Of a stretch of 64,000 nucleotides of DNA, positions 35,582 to 49,460 are shown one piece after another; positions within the stretch are counted from its first letter, which is position 1; every line of letters starts with the position of its first letter. A program made the position numbers and the translations under genes. Below the pieces are notes generated by a model, which made no database searches, was not told the origin of the DNA, and saw only the letters and a list, made by a program, of their open reading frames with translations. The stretch is from Scleroderma bovista (taxonomy: Eukaryota; Basidiomycota; Agaricomycetes; Boletales; Sclerodermataceae): NCBI GenBank assembly GCA_037178675.1, contig JAYMGJ010000048.1, forward strand, positions 80,849 through 144,848. The letters run 5' to 3'.

Positions 35582-36976
35582 TTATAAAATTGTGACGTAT
35601 GCACTGGCATAACTCACGCTGGAGTCCCTTACGCTGTGACATTTACTGCTTTGCTCATAACGCACCCACTCGACCTTGGCGCGTTTCCCATTCTTCTCCA
35701 GCTCGGAGAGAGCACCGAGCAACACACCAATTGGGTGCCTGCCACATATAGTGTTGCCTGTACGGTCGAGATACTCTGAAAACTTCGTGTGAGATTGGGC
35801 CGCGGGTGCTTCGACCTCCGATTTCGGTGGGACGGTAAGGGTGTCCATGGCTTCGTGGTCGAGGTCGGAGATGGATAAGTGGATGGGTCGCTGTAACAGG
35901 TCACATGGTTGAGGTCCATAACTCTTCAACCGCACGCCAGCAACACTGCTAGGAAGTGGTTCGGGATAGTAGAAGGTGTAGCGGAAACGAGTACCCCTAT
36001 AAAGGAGTCAAAAAAAACGCGCTGAATCAACACGGATACTTGCCAATGGCAGAAGTCACTTGAAACTACGAAGAAATTGCTCGGATCGGCAAGGTATGGT
36101 GCCAGAATGCTACCATACTCGGCTTCTTGGGCTTTGCTGATCGCTCCCACCAAGATCGGCACCACCGTAACGTCACAGCTAAACCAAATAGTATAAGAAG
36201 GAACAAATGGGAGAGAGTGAATGGACATACCCATGGAATGTGAGATATACATATGGGAGATGCATCTCGATACTGTGTTCATCCTCGTCCGTGTCGACCT
36301 TCATGGTTCGGAATATCCCTGTCTTCAATAGCTCTTTGTTGACTGAAAGCGGTTTTCAAAAGCACAAAGAAAGGAATCTAATCACTCACTCGCTTTATCG
36401 ATGCGCAATCTACCCAGAGGTGTATCATAATAATCACAATCGGAAACTTCACAGCGAGTGAGATAGACATGGTGAGACGGCCCAAGGATGAACACCCGTT
36501 TTCTGGAAAGACCGTCATCGGGGAATCAACCCGCAAACGCAGGAACTATTCACATGCCAGTGGTGTCGATTGATTTGTACGCCCATGCAGCAGCCTGCCC
36601 AGAGTACGAATAACCTGCATGCCTGCGGTTGAAGCGTCATCAGGCTTGAAGGGATAACTATAGTTCACGTTATGAACGTACGGAGCGATGATGGCCTTGC
36701 ATCCTGCAACAGGAGGATCGTACCCCTGCTCTTCTGTGGGTTTCACGGCAGCCAGCCATTCGCTCAGCTCCTGCCTGAGCTGATTATCTGTAATGGATCG
36801 ATATGAGGTCGTGATCGCGCTGATCCACAGAACGCACCATCTCCCGAGTACCACGAACCAGCGTGTGTCGCACGTCTGCGTGAAATGAGTTCCTTGAGAC
36901 ATGAAATGCTTGGGTATACCTCACCGAAGGGTGCCCATGGTTGTTGGAATGGAGTGTAGAAAGAATCAGGAGGCAT
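35582..36976 (-). CDS. MEMO1: MEMO1 family protein
   Basis: MEMO proteins are homologous to class III extradiol dioxygenases; animal MEMO1 acts in cell motility signalling and binds metal. Visible blocks: [38 protein letters not shown] (restored by splicing CC|gtacgt ... ccgcag|GCATG), [92 protein letters not shown] and [15 protein letters not shown]. It ends [11 protein letters not shown] at 35582. All conserved His/Asp/Cys positions of the family appear. The first exon is uncertain: [10 protein letters not shown] at 36976 reads into RRATHAGSW without a break, but family members usually start closer to the RRATHAGSW block. Confidence 0.87.
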
Positions 36977-37078
36977 GCCAGCTCATGGGAAACTTCCCAG
37001 TGTGTCATAATTATATGGCATTTGCACATGAACATAATTGCATGTTGACAATCTCCATGAAGTACATCAAAAAAGTAT

Positions 37079-37621
37079 CTACTCCTCCGACCGTAGCCGT
37101 GCTGCAGCGTTTGTTACTTTGATCCCAAGAGCTTTTGCTCTATGACACCAGGAACATCAGACTCTAGCCATATAGATCATGCATTCGATGTTACCTCTCA
37201 AGAATCAGAGCGCGGTTTCGGCTGCTGACATTGTGTGCAATCTCTGCAGCGTAGGTTTTATTGTGCATAAGGAGGATCTCGACCTCCTTGACATTGCTGA
37301 CAAGGAATTTCTTGAGGCCGTTGGGCATGAGATGGCGGGTCTGCAAAAAACAAATTGCAGTGGATTCTGGAAAAGTGAATTGAGCAGCGCACCTTCTTGT
37401 TGCTCCCATAACCGATCTTGGGCATGGGAAGCTGGCCCTTGAACCGGCGCCTCACTCTGTTATCGATACCTTTGGGTTTCCGCCATGCCTCTTTGACACT
37501 GTGGTAACGATCGGATTGATGACGCCTAATTGAGGTATAAGTGCGCGTTCAGACGAGCGTGGCAGAGGACGAACTTGAATGGCTTGGTGCGCTTCTTGAC
37601 GATAGGGATCTTAATGGCCAT
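37079..37621 (-). CDS. RPL32: 60S ribosomal protein eL32
   Basis: Three exons. [16 protein letters not shown] (37621) splices (CCATTCAA|gttcgt ... attag|GCG) to [43 protein letters not shown] and, after another intron, [48 protein letters not shown]. The last intron joins R to [19 protein letters not shown], stop at 37079. Length about 131 residues, as in other eukaryotes. Introns are short and dense, as usual for ribosomal protein genes here. Confidence 0.94.
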
Positions 37622-38106
37622 AGCGGTCTGTGAGCAACAGCATCAGCACTCACTCCATCTGATCACAAGACTGCTCATCCAGCGCCTTTGAGCCGGGAAC
37701 ACTGCTGCGAGCGAGACGAACAGCAAACAGTCGCAAGAAGATGTCGGGCTAGACGTTAGGCAGTCATACTCACAGATTTCGTTCTTGAGGATCGACCGGC
37801 TTTGCTCGACGGAGACAAGAGTTTGTCGAGAGAGGATGTGCACAAACAAATGTCAACAAGAGGCTATGCTAAACCAAGTCCTTCGTCTCAGCTGGTCTTC
37901 ATTCGAATATCCACTAGGTTGTGATCCTAGGGCCATATTAGCACAAGGACGCCGACGACACTGCTCTGGCAGCGGTGGACACTGGATTTTGTTCCTTTCA
38001 TAGAATAGCGTGAGAACCGTCTCTGTGGAGTGCTTATGAGCAGACGCCAGTAAGTGGCCGACCCTCCATTGCCTTTCTGTCTTTCGACTTCCTTGGTCTC
38101 TCTCAC
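37622..38106. promoter_or_regulatory. Divergent promoter, eL32 / PAS-kinase-type kinase
   Basis: The 485 bp between the start codons of eL32 (-) and the kinase gene (+). No exon or RNA gene identified; pyrimidine-rich stretches lie before both starts. A palindromic CCTAGG-type segment occurs near 37915-37935, of unknown meaning. Confidence 0.4.
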
Positions 38107-40033
38107 TTGTCATCTATGCTGGCTGAGACATCATTCGATCGCACCCTGGATGACGACGACTGGCTTGCTCCTCCTCCTCCGTCCAAGTTACACCGGACGG
38201 CGAGCGTTGAAAATAGTTGGGGTGTCACTTGCATCGGGCGTGGTTTCGATTGGAACACAAAGGTCGACGATCATCCAACATCCCGCCACAGTCCCGAGCC
38301 CCAGACGCCCCCGAATGAATCCCTTTATCGTGAACCTGTTCACCCCGCAAGTCCAGTTCGAAGATCCCCGGCAGTTTCTCCTATCTTAATCGTCCCTCCT
38401 TGTCAGCCGGCTGCTCCTGGCCTGGAACCATCGAAAATACATCCTCCCTCTTCCACCGCACGGCCCTCCGATCCCCCGGTCTTCAGTTCACCGTCATCCA
38501 CTTCCCCGATCAGGTCTTATAGCCCCTCGTCTTCCGTTCCGTTCAGCCCATCGGATTCTTGCCGTCCTCCTCGGTCTCCCACTCACCCCCGACCGCGGCG
38601 GCGGTCTTCGCAGCAGCGCGTATCTCTCATTGCTGGGCGCGTTTCCATTGCACCCATGGATCCACCTTCGGCTTCCCTTCCAATGCCACAGATATTGCGT
38701 CGCTCAGGAAGTTCCGGAAATTTAATTTCGTCCGTCGCCAGTACAAGGCCTCCAACACCTGTATCCGAGGCACAGCCGGTTTCAAATAAAAAGACAATAT
38801 CTGATTTCTTCATCGAGGGCGATCTTGGCCGTGGAGCTTATGGCCTTGTGAAACGTGCCCGCGAATACAACTCAGACGGATCGCTTGGGGTGAGGACAGC
38901 CTGGCACTCTCAAACTTTCAACCTCACACAATCATAGCAACCTATAGTGATCAAGCAGATCATCAAGTCTCGGATTCTAGCCGATTGTTGGAAACGTCAC
39001 CACCAATATGGCACCATACCAATAGAAATCTTTGTCATGTCCGTCATATCCTCCACCTCATTCATGCTTCCTCCTGTACGTGCATGGGACCCGAGCCGAC
39101 TCACTCACTCTCCGCCTAAAATCGGACCTAACGAGTACTGGGAAGAGGGAAAAATCATCAAGGGACACCCCAATATTTGTGCTATATTGGACTTCTTCGA
39201 AGATACCCACTACTATTACCTCGTTCTACCGTCGACCGTACCTGAACGGCTGCCGGGCCAACCATCGCCTCCAACTGATTTATTTGATCTTGTCGAATCC
39301 TACCCAGGTGGTCTCCCCCCCGCGCAAATCCGCAGCTATTTGGGACAACTTGCAGATGCACTATGTTTTCTTCATTCTCATGGTATCGGCAAGTCTTTGA
39401 ACTTTCGTTCTCTGACCAGTGCCCCTTACTTGTCGTGCAGTGCATCGTGATGTCAAGGACGAAAACGTCGTCCTTGGACCCGAGGGAAGGTGTGTTCTTA
39501 TCGACTTCGGGAGCTCAGGACTTGTCAGAAGGAATGGTTGGGATACCTTTAGTGGGACGTGAGTCTGTGGACAGTCCTGTGTTTACTTGCTATTCACTGG
39601 CTGGCTAAGTCTGGACTATGCAGGGCCTGAGATTCTCCGAGGTGAGCGTTACCACGGAAAGGAGCAAGACGTTTGGGCTTTTGGGGTCGTGGCATACGTT
39701 CTTCTCGTGGGTGAATGCCCGTTCCTCACGGCCGCTGAGGCACAGGAAGGTCTAGAGTCTCCGTTTGCCAACGCGTCTATCGCGTTAGATGAGCGATGTG
39801 GCGATGACAAATCGGGAGAAGGTGAGGAAGCCGATGGGGGTGGGGCACTAGGGGATGCTGCAGCCCTTGTGAAAGCGTGCCTCCAGGTTGTTGTCCATGC
39901 CCGGCCAACGTTTGAAAATATCCTTGAATGTCGATTCCTGAGCGGAAATTATGGATGGGGAATGCAGAGTCCGTATGGGAGTCAGCGACCTCTCTCTCCA
40001 AAGCCGAGCGCGTTTCCAACATGCATCAATTGA
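38107..40033 (+). CDS. Ser/Thr kinase of the PAS-kinase (Psk) type, no PAS domain seen
   Basis: Reads MSSMLAETSFDRTLDDDDW at 38107, then about 220 disordered Ser/Pro-rich residues. The kinase domain has FFIEGDLGRGAYGLVKRA (glycine loop), VIKQIIKSRIL (VAIK-type lysine), GHPNICAILDFFED, DLFDLVESYPGGL, VHRDVKDENVVLGPEGR (catalytic loop, completed across an intron), LIDFGSSGLVR (DFG), GTLDYAGPEIL (APE) and DVWAFGVVAYVLLVGECPF. DLFDLVE and DFGSSG are hallmarks of PAS kinases, which regulate sugar flux and translation in yeast. I find no PAS repeat upstream. Four introns. All catalytic residues are present. The C-terminus stops at 40033. Confidence 0.85.
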
Positions 40034-42304
<2,271 letters not shown>

Positions 42305-42515
42305 ATGACTGTAGAAGTACTGTAGCAATCTTCTCTCTTTGTGACTCTTCCTGTTTCTTTACGTCCCTCACGGTATACATACCTGCAAGCTTCTCTTCAC
42401 TTTCTTGTATGCACATTAATGAAGGCAGTGGGATCTTATCTCCCGCTCACGCAGGCGCCCAAATGAAAAATAAAAATGAGGTGCCTAACATTGTGAGTGA
42501 CATGACCCGATCATC

Positions 42516-43966
42516 TTAACAAACATGCTCTGCCCTCTGTCCCTGTTCGAACCGCGGACCTAGATCACGTCCAACGGTCCTCTCAAACACCTCCATCATA
42601 AACGTGAATAAGGACCTAGTGAGCGCGGCGTCCCACCTGCCCTTGGATGATTCATCACGAATGAAAGCGTGCTGAGCCTGTACCTCCAAGAACTGCGATG
42701 CAGCAATGTCAAAACTTTGTTGAAAAACTAAAATCAGTTGCATACAGAACACGGAACGTTCGCGTTTTCGAGAGTTTCTCTGATTAGGTCACGCCCAGCG
42801 CGCGGGACATGGGTATCCTGGGTCATGTCTCAGTGGATAGGAGTCAAAACAGAACTCGGGCTAACTTGTTTGCCAAAGATCATCTTCAAATTCACGGATA
42901 AAGATCATGGATCACTTTGTTAACCCTGAGTTATATGTGACGCACCACAAGCTCTCCCTTGTTTGTCATGTCGCCATTGCGGACACGCTCCAGTGAGTCG
43001 TCCCTCTTGCCTTTCCCGAGGGTGGAACCATGTATGTCCGTCGCAAAGAAACACACTGAGGATAGGACCCTGGCATCAAAGGCAGCCTGAAGTGGACAGG
43101 TACCGTAAGCATGTTGTCGTCAATCGCAAAACATATACTATACTCGGAATGCCTGGGTAAGTAGAGATCAGCCGTTGCGGGGGGAGAAAGGAGAATGACG
43201 GACTAGATGGCCACCAAGGCACATGCCTGTCGCTGGGAATTTGTGCATCAGATTCCGACGATGTATGTATATTGCCAGGATTATTGCTGACCTGCGATGC
43301 GACCACTGCAAACTGGGAGAGAACACAGTAGATCGACAGCAAGGGTTGCATCCTAATTGTGTTAGGTGCATTTCCAAGATTGCATCAAAAGCGGAGGCGT
43401 ACCTCGTCATATGCTTCTACAGTTTTCTCGATCTTTGAACATATCACAACTGTAGCGAGCGCAGAATGATAGCAACAAACTCACTTTATACTTGTTACCT
43501 CGGTCAGTCCCTGTGCCAGGGAGTCAGCTTAGCGCCAACGCGAACAGAACGCCCGACCTTCCGTGTCATAGGGGATCGGCTCGGGCCCTTCGAATTCATG
43601 GAAGCTCGATGGACACGCTGGATATTCTAAGTGTGTCTCCGCTGATATGTGATTCATTAGGCATACCGACGACATAGCCATGGCTGGCAATTTGTCCAGC
43701 AAATCTCTCCACAGGACCGGTCACTTGATATATCTCGCTGCCAGGTTGAGATCGTACCAGACAGCTGGATCAAGCACTGCATATACCTGAAACACACAAC
43801 ACCTGTCCTCATTCTCGTTGGATCTGTGTCGATTCATCATGGATCACATACCTGGGAACTTGGCTTGGGGGTAGTTAGGCACCACTGGAGAGATCACGAA
43901 AATGCGGATCGGCCGCTCGTTGTTGAGCTTGCTGGGTACATCGTGGTAGGCTTTGGTGATCAGCAT
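42516..43966 (-). CDS. Dienelactone hydrolase family alpha/beta hydrolase
   Basis: Start at 43966: [20 protein letters not shown], then [18 protein letters not shown]. After introns come blocks [40 protein letters not shown] (nucleophile Cys in the family's GxCxGG elbow), [19 protein letters not shown] (catalytic Asp region) and [20 protein letters not shown] (catalytic His), ending EHVC at 42516. The Cys-Asp-His triad is therefore complete. About eight introns give small exons, so parts between blocks are inferred. Fungal members are intracellular hydrolases of uncertain substrate; no aromatic-degradation neighbours are present. Shares a 281-bp divergent promoter with the NAT8-like gene. Confidence 0.82.
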
Positions 43967-44247
43967 GGCGACAAGGTACTGTACGATGGAACGTGGAATC
44001 AGTAGTACTGGGCGTTTGTAGCGACAAGCTTAAACTTGGTAGTGCTGGTACGTAGGAAAAGGAACGGCTCTGGGGGAGACTAATCCACTTCCGATCCTTG
44101 GCATGTTCGTAAGGGACGACGTTGACATCCACAGGCACACTGGCAAACGTGCGACTGAGTGCTGAAGGGTCTCTAACCTTGGCATCCAATGGACACGTCT
44201 CTGCATCGTACCGCGACTATCTCTGCCTCTTTTCCATCCCTGCTGCC

Positions 44248-45164
44248 ATGAGCGTACCGAACGCTCAGATTCGCCCATATCGACCTGACGATGACAAGGT
44301 GGTGAAGTTTGCTCTCGGAATGGCACACACGGAGGGACTGGCGGTCGCCAACCGACGAGGTATGTATCTTCTTTTTCTTCAACATCAACCACTAATACGA
44401 TGAAACAAGCTGCGTTGCACCCTTTGACTCTAAGCATATGGGTAGCATTGTCGTGCGTCATGATAGAGTACTTTAGTTGGTGGCCAAATCCTGAGCACGG
44501 CTTCTTGGGGTGGCTGTCTCCCGTGCCTGCGTTTGCGTGCTGGGCAGTTCCGATCTTGTCTTTGATCGACTGGTGGGTCCGTCTCTGTCGATTGGGATAC
44601 ATTTTCTCAGTGTCGGGGTGTAGGATCAACCGTCCCTACTTCGAGGACGTTGCGTCGGATACCCTCCGCAGGCCTGATGTCGCTGACATACAAGAATATT
44701 ACGCCCGTTCCCCTTCGTCGGGATTTTTTGTCCTGGAGTACGATGGCAGGATTATCGGACTCATCGCAGTTGATGCCTCCGAGGATTCCCAGTCGGACAA
44801 GAACTCTGTGAGAACAGGCGAGATTGAGAAAACGATCCAGGAGAAAAAACGGGACTCAAGCATGACATCCTCGACGGCCACAATTTCCCATATATTTGTC
44901 GAGAACCCCTTCAGGAACGCTGATGTACAGGATGATCTGGTTTCATTTGCAACTGATTACGCTTTCACCACATCAAGTGATTTGAAGGAAATAAAAGTAA
45001 TCACCTCATCTCTCCTCGGCTACGTGCAGAGGTCTCTTCGCCACTCCAAGTTCACGACAGACGAGGTTGTTGGGAGAGTAGGAATATACAGATGGAAGAT
45101 GCAAGCCATGAGCTTGAAAAGAGAGCAATGGGAGAAATCGAGGGGAAAAGGAGCGTCTACTTGA
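44248..45164 (+). CDS. Membrane-associated GNAT acetyltransferase, NAT8-like
   Basis: Exons: MSVPNAQIRPYRPDDDKVVKF...VANRR; a hydrophobic exon (LSIWVALSCVMIEYF, then WLSPVPAFACWAVPILSL) restored by CGAG|gtatgt...acaag|CTG; then INRPYFEDVASDTLRRPDVADIQEYYA. The acetyltransferase core follows: GFFVLEYDGRIIGLIAVD, TATISHIFVENPFRNADVQDDLVSFATDYAF, ending RGKGAST at 45164. A GNAT fold split by a membrane hairpin is the layout of animal NAT8 proteins. The acetyl-CoA loop (RxxGxG type) is degenerate here (FRNADVQDD), so activity is in doubt. The next gene starts only 45 bp downstream on the same strand. Confidence 0.65.
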
Positions 45165-45209
45165 CATCATACCATCCTATTGTAGACAAGGATCTAATGA
45201 CCTTGCCAA

Positions 45210-46463
45210 ATGTCACCTCTTGCATCCATTCTCGCCAATCCAACCTGTGTGCGGCCACATCAGCCTCTCGTGATTTGCCAGTCATCGTTGTCACAGACGT
45301 GTTTGCCAGTTCTGCGCAGGCTGATCAAGCCGACGAAACCTCCATCGCACACCCTATTGTTCTGCTTCCTTTACCCAGCCTCTTCGCTGATCGGTGATGC
45401 TTTGGTACCAGACACATCGGTCGAGGTTTTTGACTATACTGAGCGTATCCCTGATTATGGTTCATGGGCCGATCCACGGCAGGAGATCCTTACTGCTGTG
45501 GAATCAGGTAAGGAACAGCTAGGGGCGAGGATTGTGCTGACATGAACTATAGCACCCCCTGGATCTCTGGTAGTGGTGATCGACTCCCTGGACACCCTTG
45601 CCTCAGACATCGGGTCAGACTCACAGACGTTTGCGTTCATCAGGAATATCTTCCGACTCGTTTCTTCTCGCCCTCGTATGTCGCAATGTCCTTATACATC
45701 CATGCGCGACATTTGACCACCCCTTCCAGAGCCATCTGTTCTCGTCCTTCACCTGCTTTCCTGTCCTCTCCTGTCCCTTCTAACCCAAACGAGTCTGTCT
45801 CCAACCTTGACACACATCATCGCCCACCCTCCAGCTCTGATCGAACATCTCGCGACAGCATACTTAGCATCTCCACCTCCAGCTGGGCCAGCAGAGAAGT
45901 TTTGGAGTGTTTTCATCCCTATCTCTGAACGTGCCCAAGAAAGCCAGCGATTGGTGTACGGTCCCGATGGAACAGGAACATGCACAGGGTGCGAAAACAG
46001 TACCAAAGAGTTTGTTATCGAGTCCATCGTCAGAGGATCAGGCGCAGAGGGCAGAAAGCGCACTACGGAAAGAATGCTGACGGGATGGAAGGGGGATACC
46101 CCCGAGAGCCTTGAAAAACTGGAAAGCCTAAAGACCCTAACCTCCTGGAAGAAACAGGACGAGGTGAGGACCCAAGACCGATTCTCTAACAAATGCTACA
46201 TCATTCGCAGAAACCACCCGATCACACACAAAATGTGTCGTTCAATCTCCATCTCACACCGTCTCAGGAAAAGTCCCGGGGACAAGTACCTCTTCCGTAT
46301 GTCCACGAAGGTGAGTATGTTGTCGTCGTATGTATCGTAAGCCGATGTTATTTCCCAAGGGAAATCAACGACAAATCCCTCAACATTGGGCAGCATTTAC
46401 TATGAACCCGATTCCGCAGATGATATCGATGATGACGATCCCGACGAGGATTTGGACATCTAG
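45210..46463 (+). CDS. ELP5: Elongator complex subunit Elp5
   Basis: Elp5 is part of the Elp4-5-6 ring of Elongator, which modifies wobble uridines of tRNAs. Start MSPLASILANPTC at 45210; then PHQPLVICQSSLSQTCLPVLRR, VEVFDYTERIPDYGSWADPR, and after an intron APPGSLVVVIDSLDTLASDIG with RecA-like strand character and NIFRLVSSRPR. The C-terminus is the acidic Elp5 tail (YEPDSADDIDDDDPDEDL) stopping at 46463. Five or so introns. Its likely substrate class includes tRNA-Ser(UGA), encoded in this window, because that anticodon has U34 (although in many fungi only some U34 tRNAs are modified). Confidence 0.85.
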
Positions 46464-46715
46464 GCATGATGGTCACATGTGACGGCGCTTAGGTTAGACC
46501 TGGTTACGATTCAATACTAATCTGTGGAATCCCGAACGTCACTTCAGGAAGGCCTGTACCTGCGGGTGGTGGGTGACTTCACCTAGGTCGGATTCAAAAT
46601 CCCTGGTGTTCATCGTCAAAGGGTGCACCAAATTTCAACGAGACAGCAGGCAAACATCACTGGGTAAAAATGTCCAAGAAAGTAACTAGGCTCCTGAAGG
46701 CACCATTGAGTTATA

Positions 46716-47735
46716 CTATTTGATCTTCTTGAGCTAGTCAGGGCATTAGTATGGAATGTGAGACGTCGTGCAAGATCACATACCCTTTCGGTTTGCCTGA
46801 AGACACCGTTGTCAAGCTCTGTGGCTTTCCTCCCGATATTATCAAGTCGCTGGTTCTGCGCATCGAGCTCCTGTCCCATGGTTGTCCCTAATGACTTAAG
46901 GCTCTTGGCAACCCTGGAAATCTCGTCTAAATTGTCATCCAATTCATCCTCCAGTTCGTCATCCGATGCACCCCCTTCAAACTGATAGCGCTTGCGTTGC
47001 TCCTTCCTCACAGCAAGCCCACCCACACTTGCGATGCCTTCTTCATCTTGTTTCCCAGACGTTGCGCCACGGCCCAGTCTGCTTTGGGTGTCTCTAATGT
47101 CCATCATCGCCTTCTCTCGGTCAAGCCGTTCATCTTCGTAACGTTGCATCAGCTTCGCTTCCTGTGCAGCGCGCTTGCCATCTTTGTTCCAAGTGACAAC
47201 TGGACGGAAGATGGACTTGTTGAGCTGTTTGAGCTCATTAATCTGGTCTTCTGCTCTCAATGTGTGGCCTTTAGCGACATCGAGATGGCGCTCTGTATTT
47301 GCTAGTTTTTCTAGACCACGTTGAGTGTCATTGCCGGCGGAAACTGGCCTTGAAGGACGTACCAGACTGGTCTCCAAGGCGGGTCAGGGTGCCTCTGGCA
47401 GTTTCTTCAGCCTCTCTGGCAAGGCGAAGTGCATTTCTAGTGGAAGTAACGCTTTCTTGCTTGAGGAATCTTGTTTGTTGCTTTATTCCTTCGACGTCCT
47501 CGTCATTTTCCTCTCCAGGAGCAGGTTCTCTTGCGGGGGCCGGGCCATCAAAGAAACGACCAGACCCTGCCTTCTGGGGGTTGTACCCAGAGAAGAGTTC
47601 ATTACGTGCCTTATCTAACTCTGGATCGGATGGTTTTCCGGTGGGTGGCCCGTAGGTATCATACGAGGTCTGGGGCGTTGCTTGAGGTTGCACAGGTGGT
47701 ATTAAACTCTTGTCCTTGCGTCTAAAGAATGACAT
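46716..47735 (-). CDS. SEC9: Sec9/SNAP-25-type t-SNARE (Qb-Qc)
   Basis: Plasma-membrane SNARE for exocytosis. Start MSFFRRKDKSLIPPV at 47735, a Pro/Gly-rich N-terminus with ARNELFSGY, the first SNARE helix (IKQQTRFLKQESVTSTRNALRLAREAEETARGTL), an intron (TCTG|gtacgt ... tctag|AAAAAC), a linker, and the second SNARE helix (LDDNLDEISRVAKSLKSLGTTMGQELDAQNQRLDNIG). The tiny last exon encodes LKKIK and stops at 46716. No membrane anchor and no cysteine palmitoylation cluster, as in fungal Sec9. Divergent from the SRA-domain gene with 114 bp between starts. Confidence 0.9.
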
Positions 47736-47849
47736 GTCTGGTCTGAAGGAAAGAGTCGGAGTCGGCACAGGAAATATAAAACCACGTGATGCTAATATGA
47801 CGCGGTCACGTGTGGTTCCCTACCGCGCCACCTCGCACTTCGAACCACT

Positions 47850-49237
47850 ATGGCTCTCTCTTACGCAGAGGAACGCGAGGCCAATATCCGCCGCAACAGG
47901 CAGGTGCTCTTGGACCTTGGCGTCGAGAAGCTCATTCCCGCTAACGAACCAAAAGAGCAACCAAGAGTCAAATCCAAGAAACGTGCTGTGGACACCGAAG
48001 AGTACAACGAAGCACCTCCTCGAAAGATAGCCCGTGCAGATGTGCTCCCAGATACACCGTCTTTGGATGGCAGACGTCGAAGTCACCGACTTGCTAGTCA
48101 TGGCTCAATCCCAGACTTGCGACGCGGCACGCCGCTTCCTCTCACTGTAAAGAACGTCGTGACCAGCTCTTCTGATTCCCCGAACAAGCAAAGAAGACAC
48201 GATCCGTAAGTGTCTCTGAGTCTTGGATGTCATCCATAGAACTGTTATAATTACAGCAAGGTCTATGGACACATTCCCGGCATTGAGGTCGGATCGTGGT
48301 GGGCATCACGGTAAGGGAGGCGACTTGACAACTCATATAGTGCGGCATTGACATTCTCTTTAGAGAAGAATGTTCAAATGATGCAGTCCATGCGTACGTC
48401 GCACGCTGTTCGGTAGTCTCCTTTCTTAAAAGTTGAATAGCCCGTGGGTTGCTGGTATCGCACCAGGGAAAAATGGTGCATATTCAATTGCATTATCTGG
48501 CGGATATGAGGATGATGTAGATGATGGATATGCATTGTGAGTGACGCCCACCCGCAGTCTGTTTACCTCATTTCGGTCTCTGACATTTGGGTAGTACGTA
48601 TACTGGGGCAGGTAAATACCTTTGAATATGGATCGAAGCAGTGGTTCTGATACGCGGTAGGTGGTAGAGACTTGAAGGGAACGAAGGCTGCTCCCAAAAA
48701 TGTATGTGTCTGCTTATTCGGTTCCACTGATTTACTGAAAATTCGATTTAGCTCCGGACGGCGGAACAGAGTTTTGACCAGTCATTTGAAAATAATAACA
48801 ATAAAGCACTCAAGGTGAGATATCTGTATTATAACGGAGGGCTCTCTGATTTTCCGAAGCGTTCTGTGGAAACGGGGAAGCCAGTACGAGTGATCCGCGG
48901 TTTCAAATTGCAATCAAAATATGGCCCAAGTGAAGGGTAAGCGAGATTTCGTCCACCAGTTCCTAATATCTAACCTCAGCACTGCAACCCAGATATAGAT
49001 ACGATGGCTTATATGAAGTGAAACAAGTGAGGATAATGTCCTGGATGGCTGCCAATCTGCTAACATAAGACAGTGTTGGATGGAGAAGGGACTAGGTGGC
49101 CATTTAGTGTGCAAGTTCGCATTTGTTGTAAGTGGCTCGCCTAAAATTCGAGGTGCAAGCTCACGCTAGGGTTGATCCTGTAGCGTATTGGAGGTCAGTC
49201 GGACATTCCTGTGAACTCCAACAAGGCTGTGAACTAG
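47850..49237 (+). CDS. SRA/YDG-domain protein, candidate methyl-DNA reader
   Basis: SRA domains of UHRF1 and plant SUVH/VIM proteins bind 5-methylcytosine. Exon 1 encodes a basic N-terminus (MALSYAEEREANIRRNRQVL, PRVKSKKRA, RRRSHRLASHGS). The SRA domain follows over several exons: KVYGHIPGIEVGSWWASR, EECSNDAVHAPWVAGIAPGK, AYSIALSGGYEDDVDDGYAFTYTG, GGRDLKGTKAAPKNLRTAEQSFDQSFENNNNKALK, PVRVIRGFKLQSKYGPSEGYRYDGLYEV. Its tail RIGGQSDIPVNSNKAVN stops at 49237. Around nine introns. No RING, PHD, Tudor or SET domain is present, unlike UHRF1 or SUVH. The 5mC pocket motifs (YSIALSGGY, FTYTG) are intact. Confidence 0.88.
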
Positions 49238-49460
49238 TGTTTGGGGAGCAAACTAGGAGTTTTGATTTGCAAATTTGAGCATGTTACTTGTAGTACATTC
49301 GAAATATGATGTTGTTGACCCCCCAACACCCCCCAAACTAATGGTTCCCACATGTACCCACCCAACCTTGTACTTGACAAGTCTCCCTAGGCCTAGATAT
49401 TCCCAAGAGCTGAAGGAAAACAGTCGTTCCTTCCATACACATTTGAAAAAGAGGCCAACG

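Noticed and set aside
42520..42600. B-box-like GTTCGAA string suggesting a second tRNA
   Set aside because: It is inside the last exon of the dienelactone hydrolase gene ([10 protein letters not shown]) and no cloverleaf can be folded.
45749..46192. 147-codon minus-strand frame
   Set aside because: Antisense to Elp5 exons; no similarity to any family.
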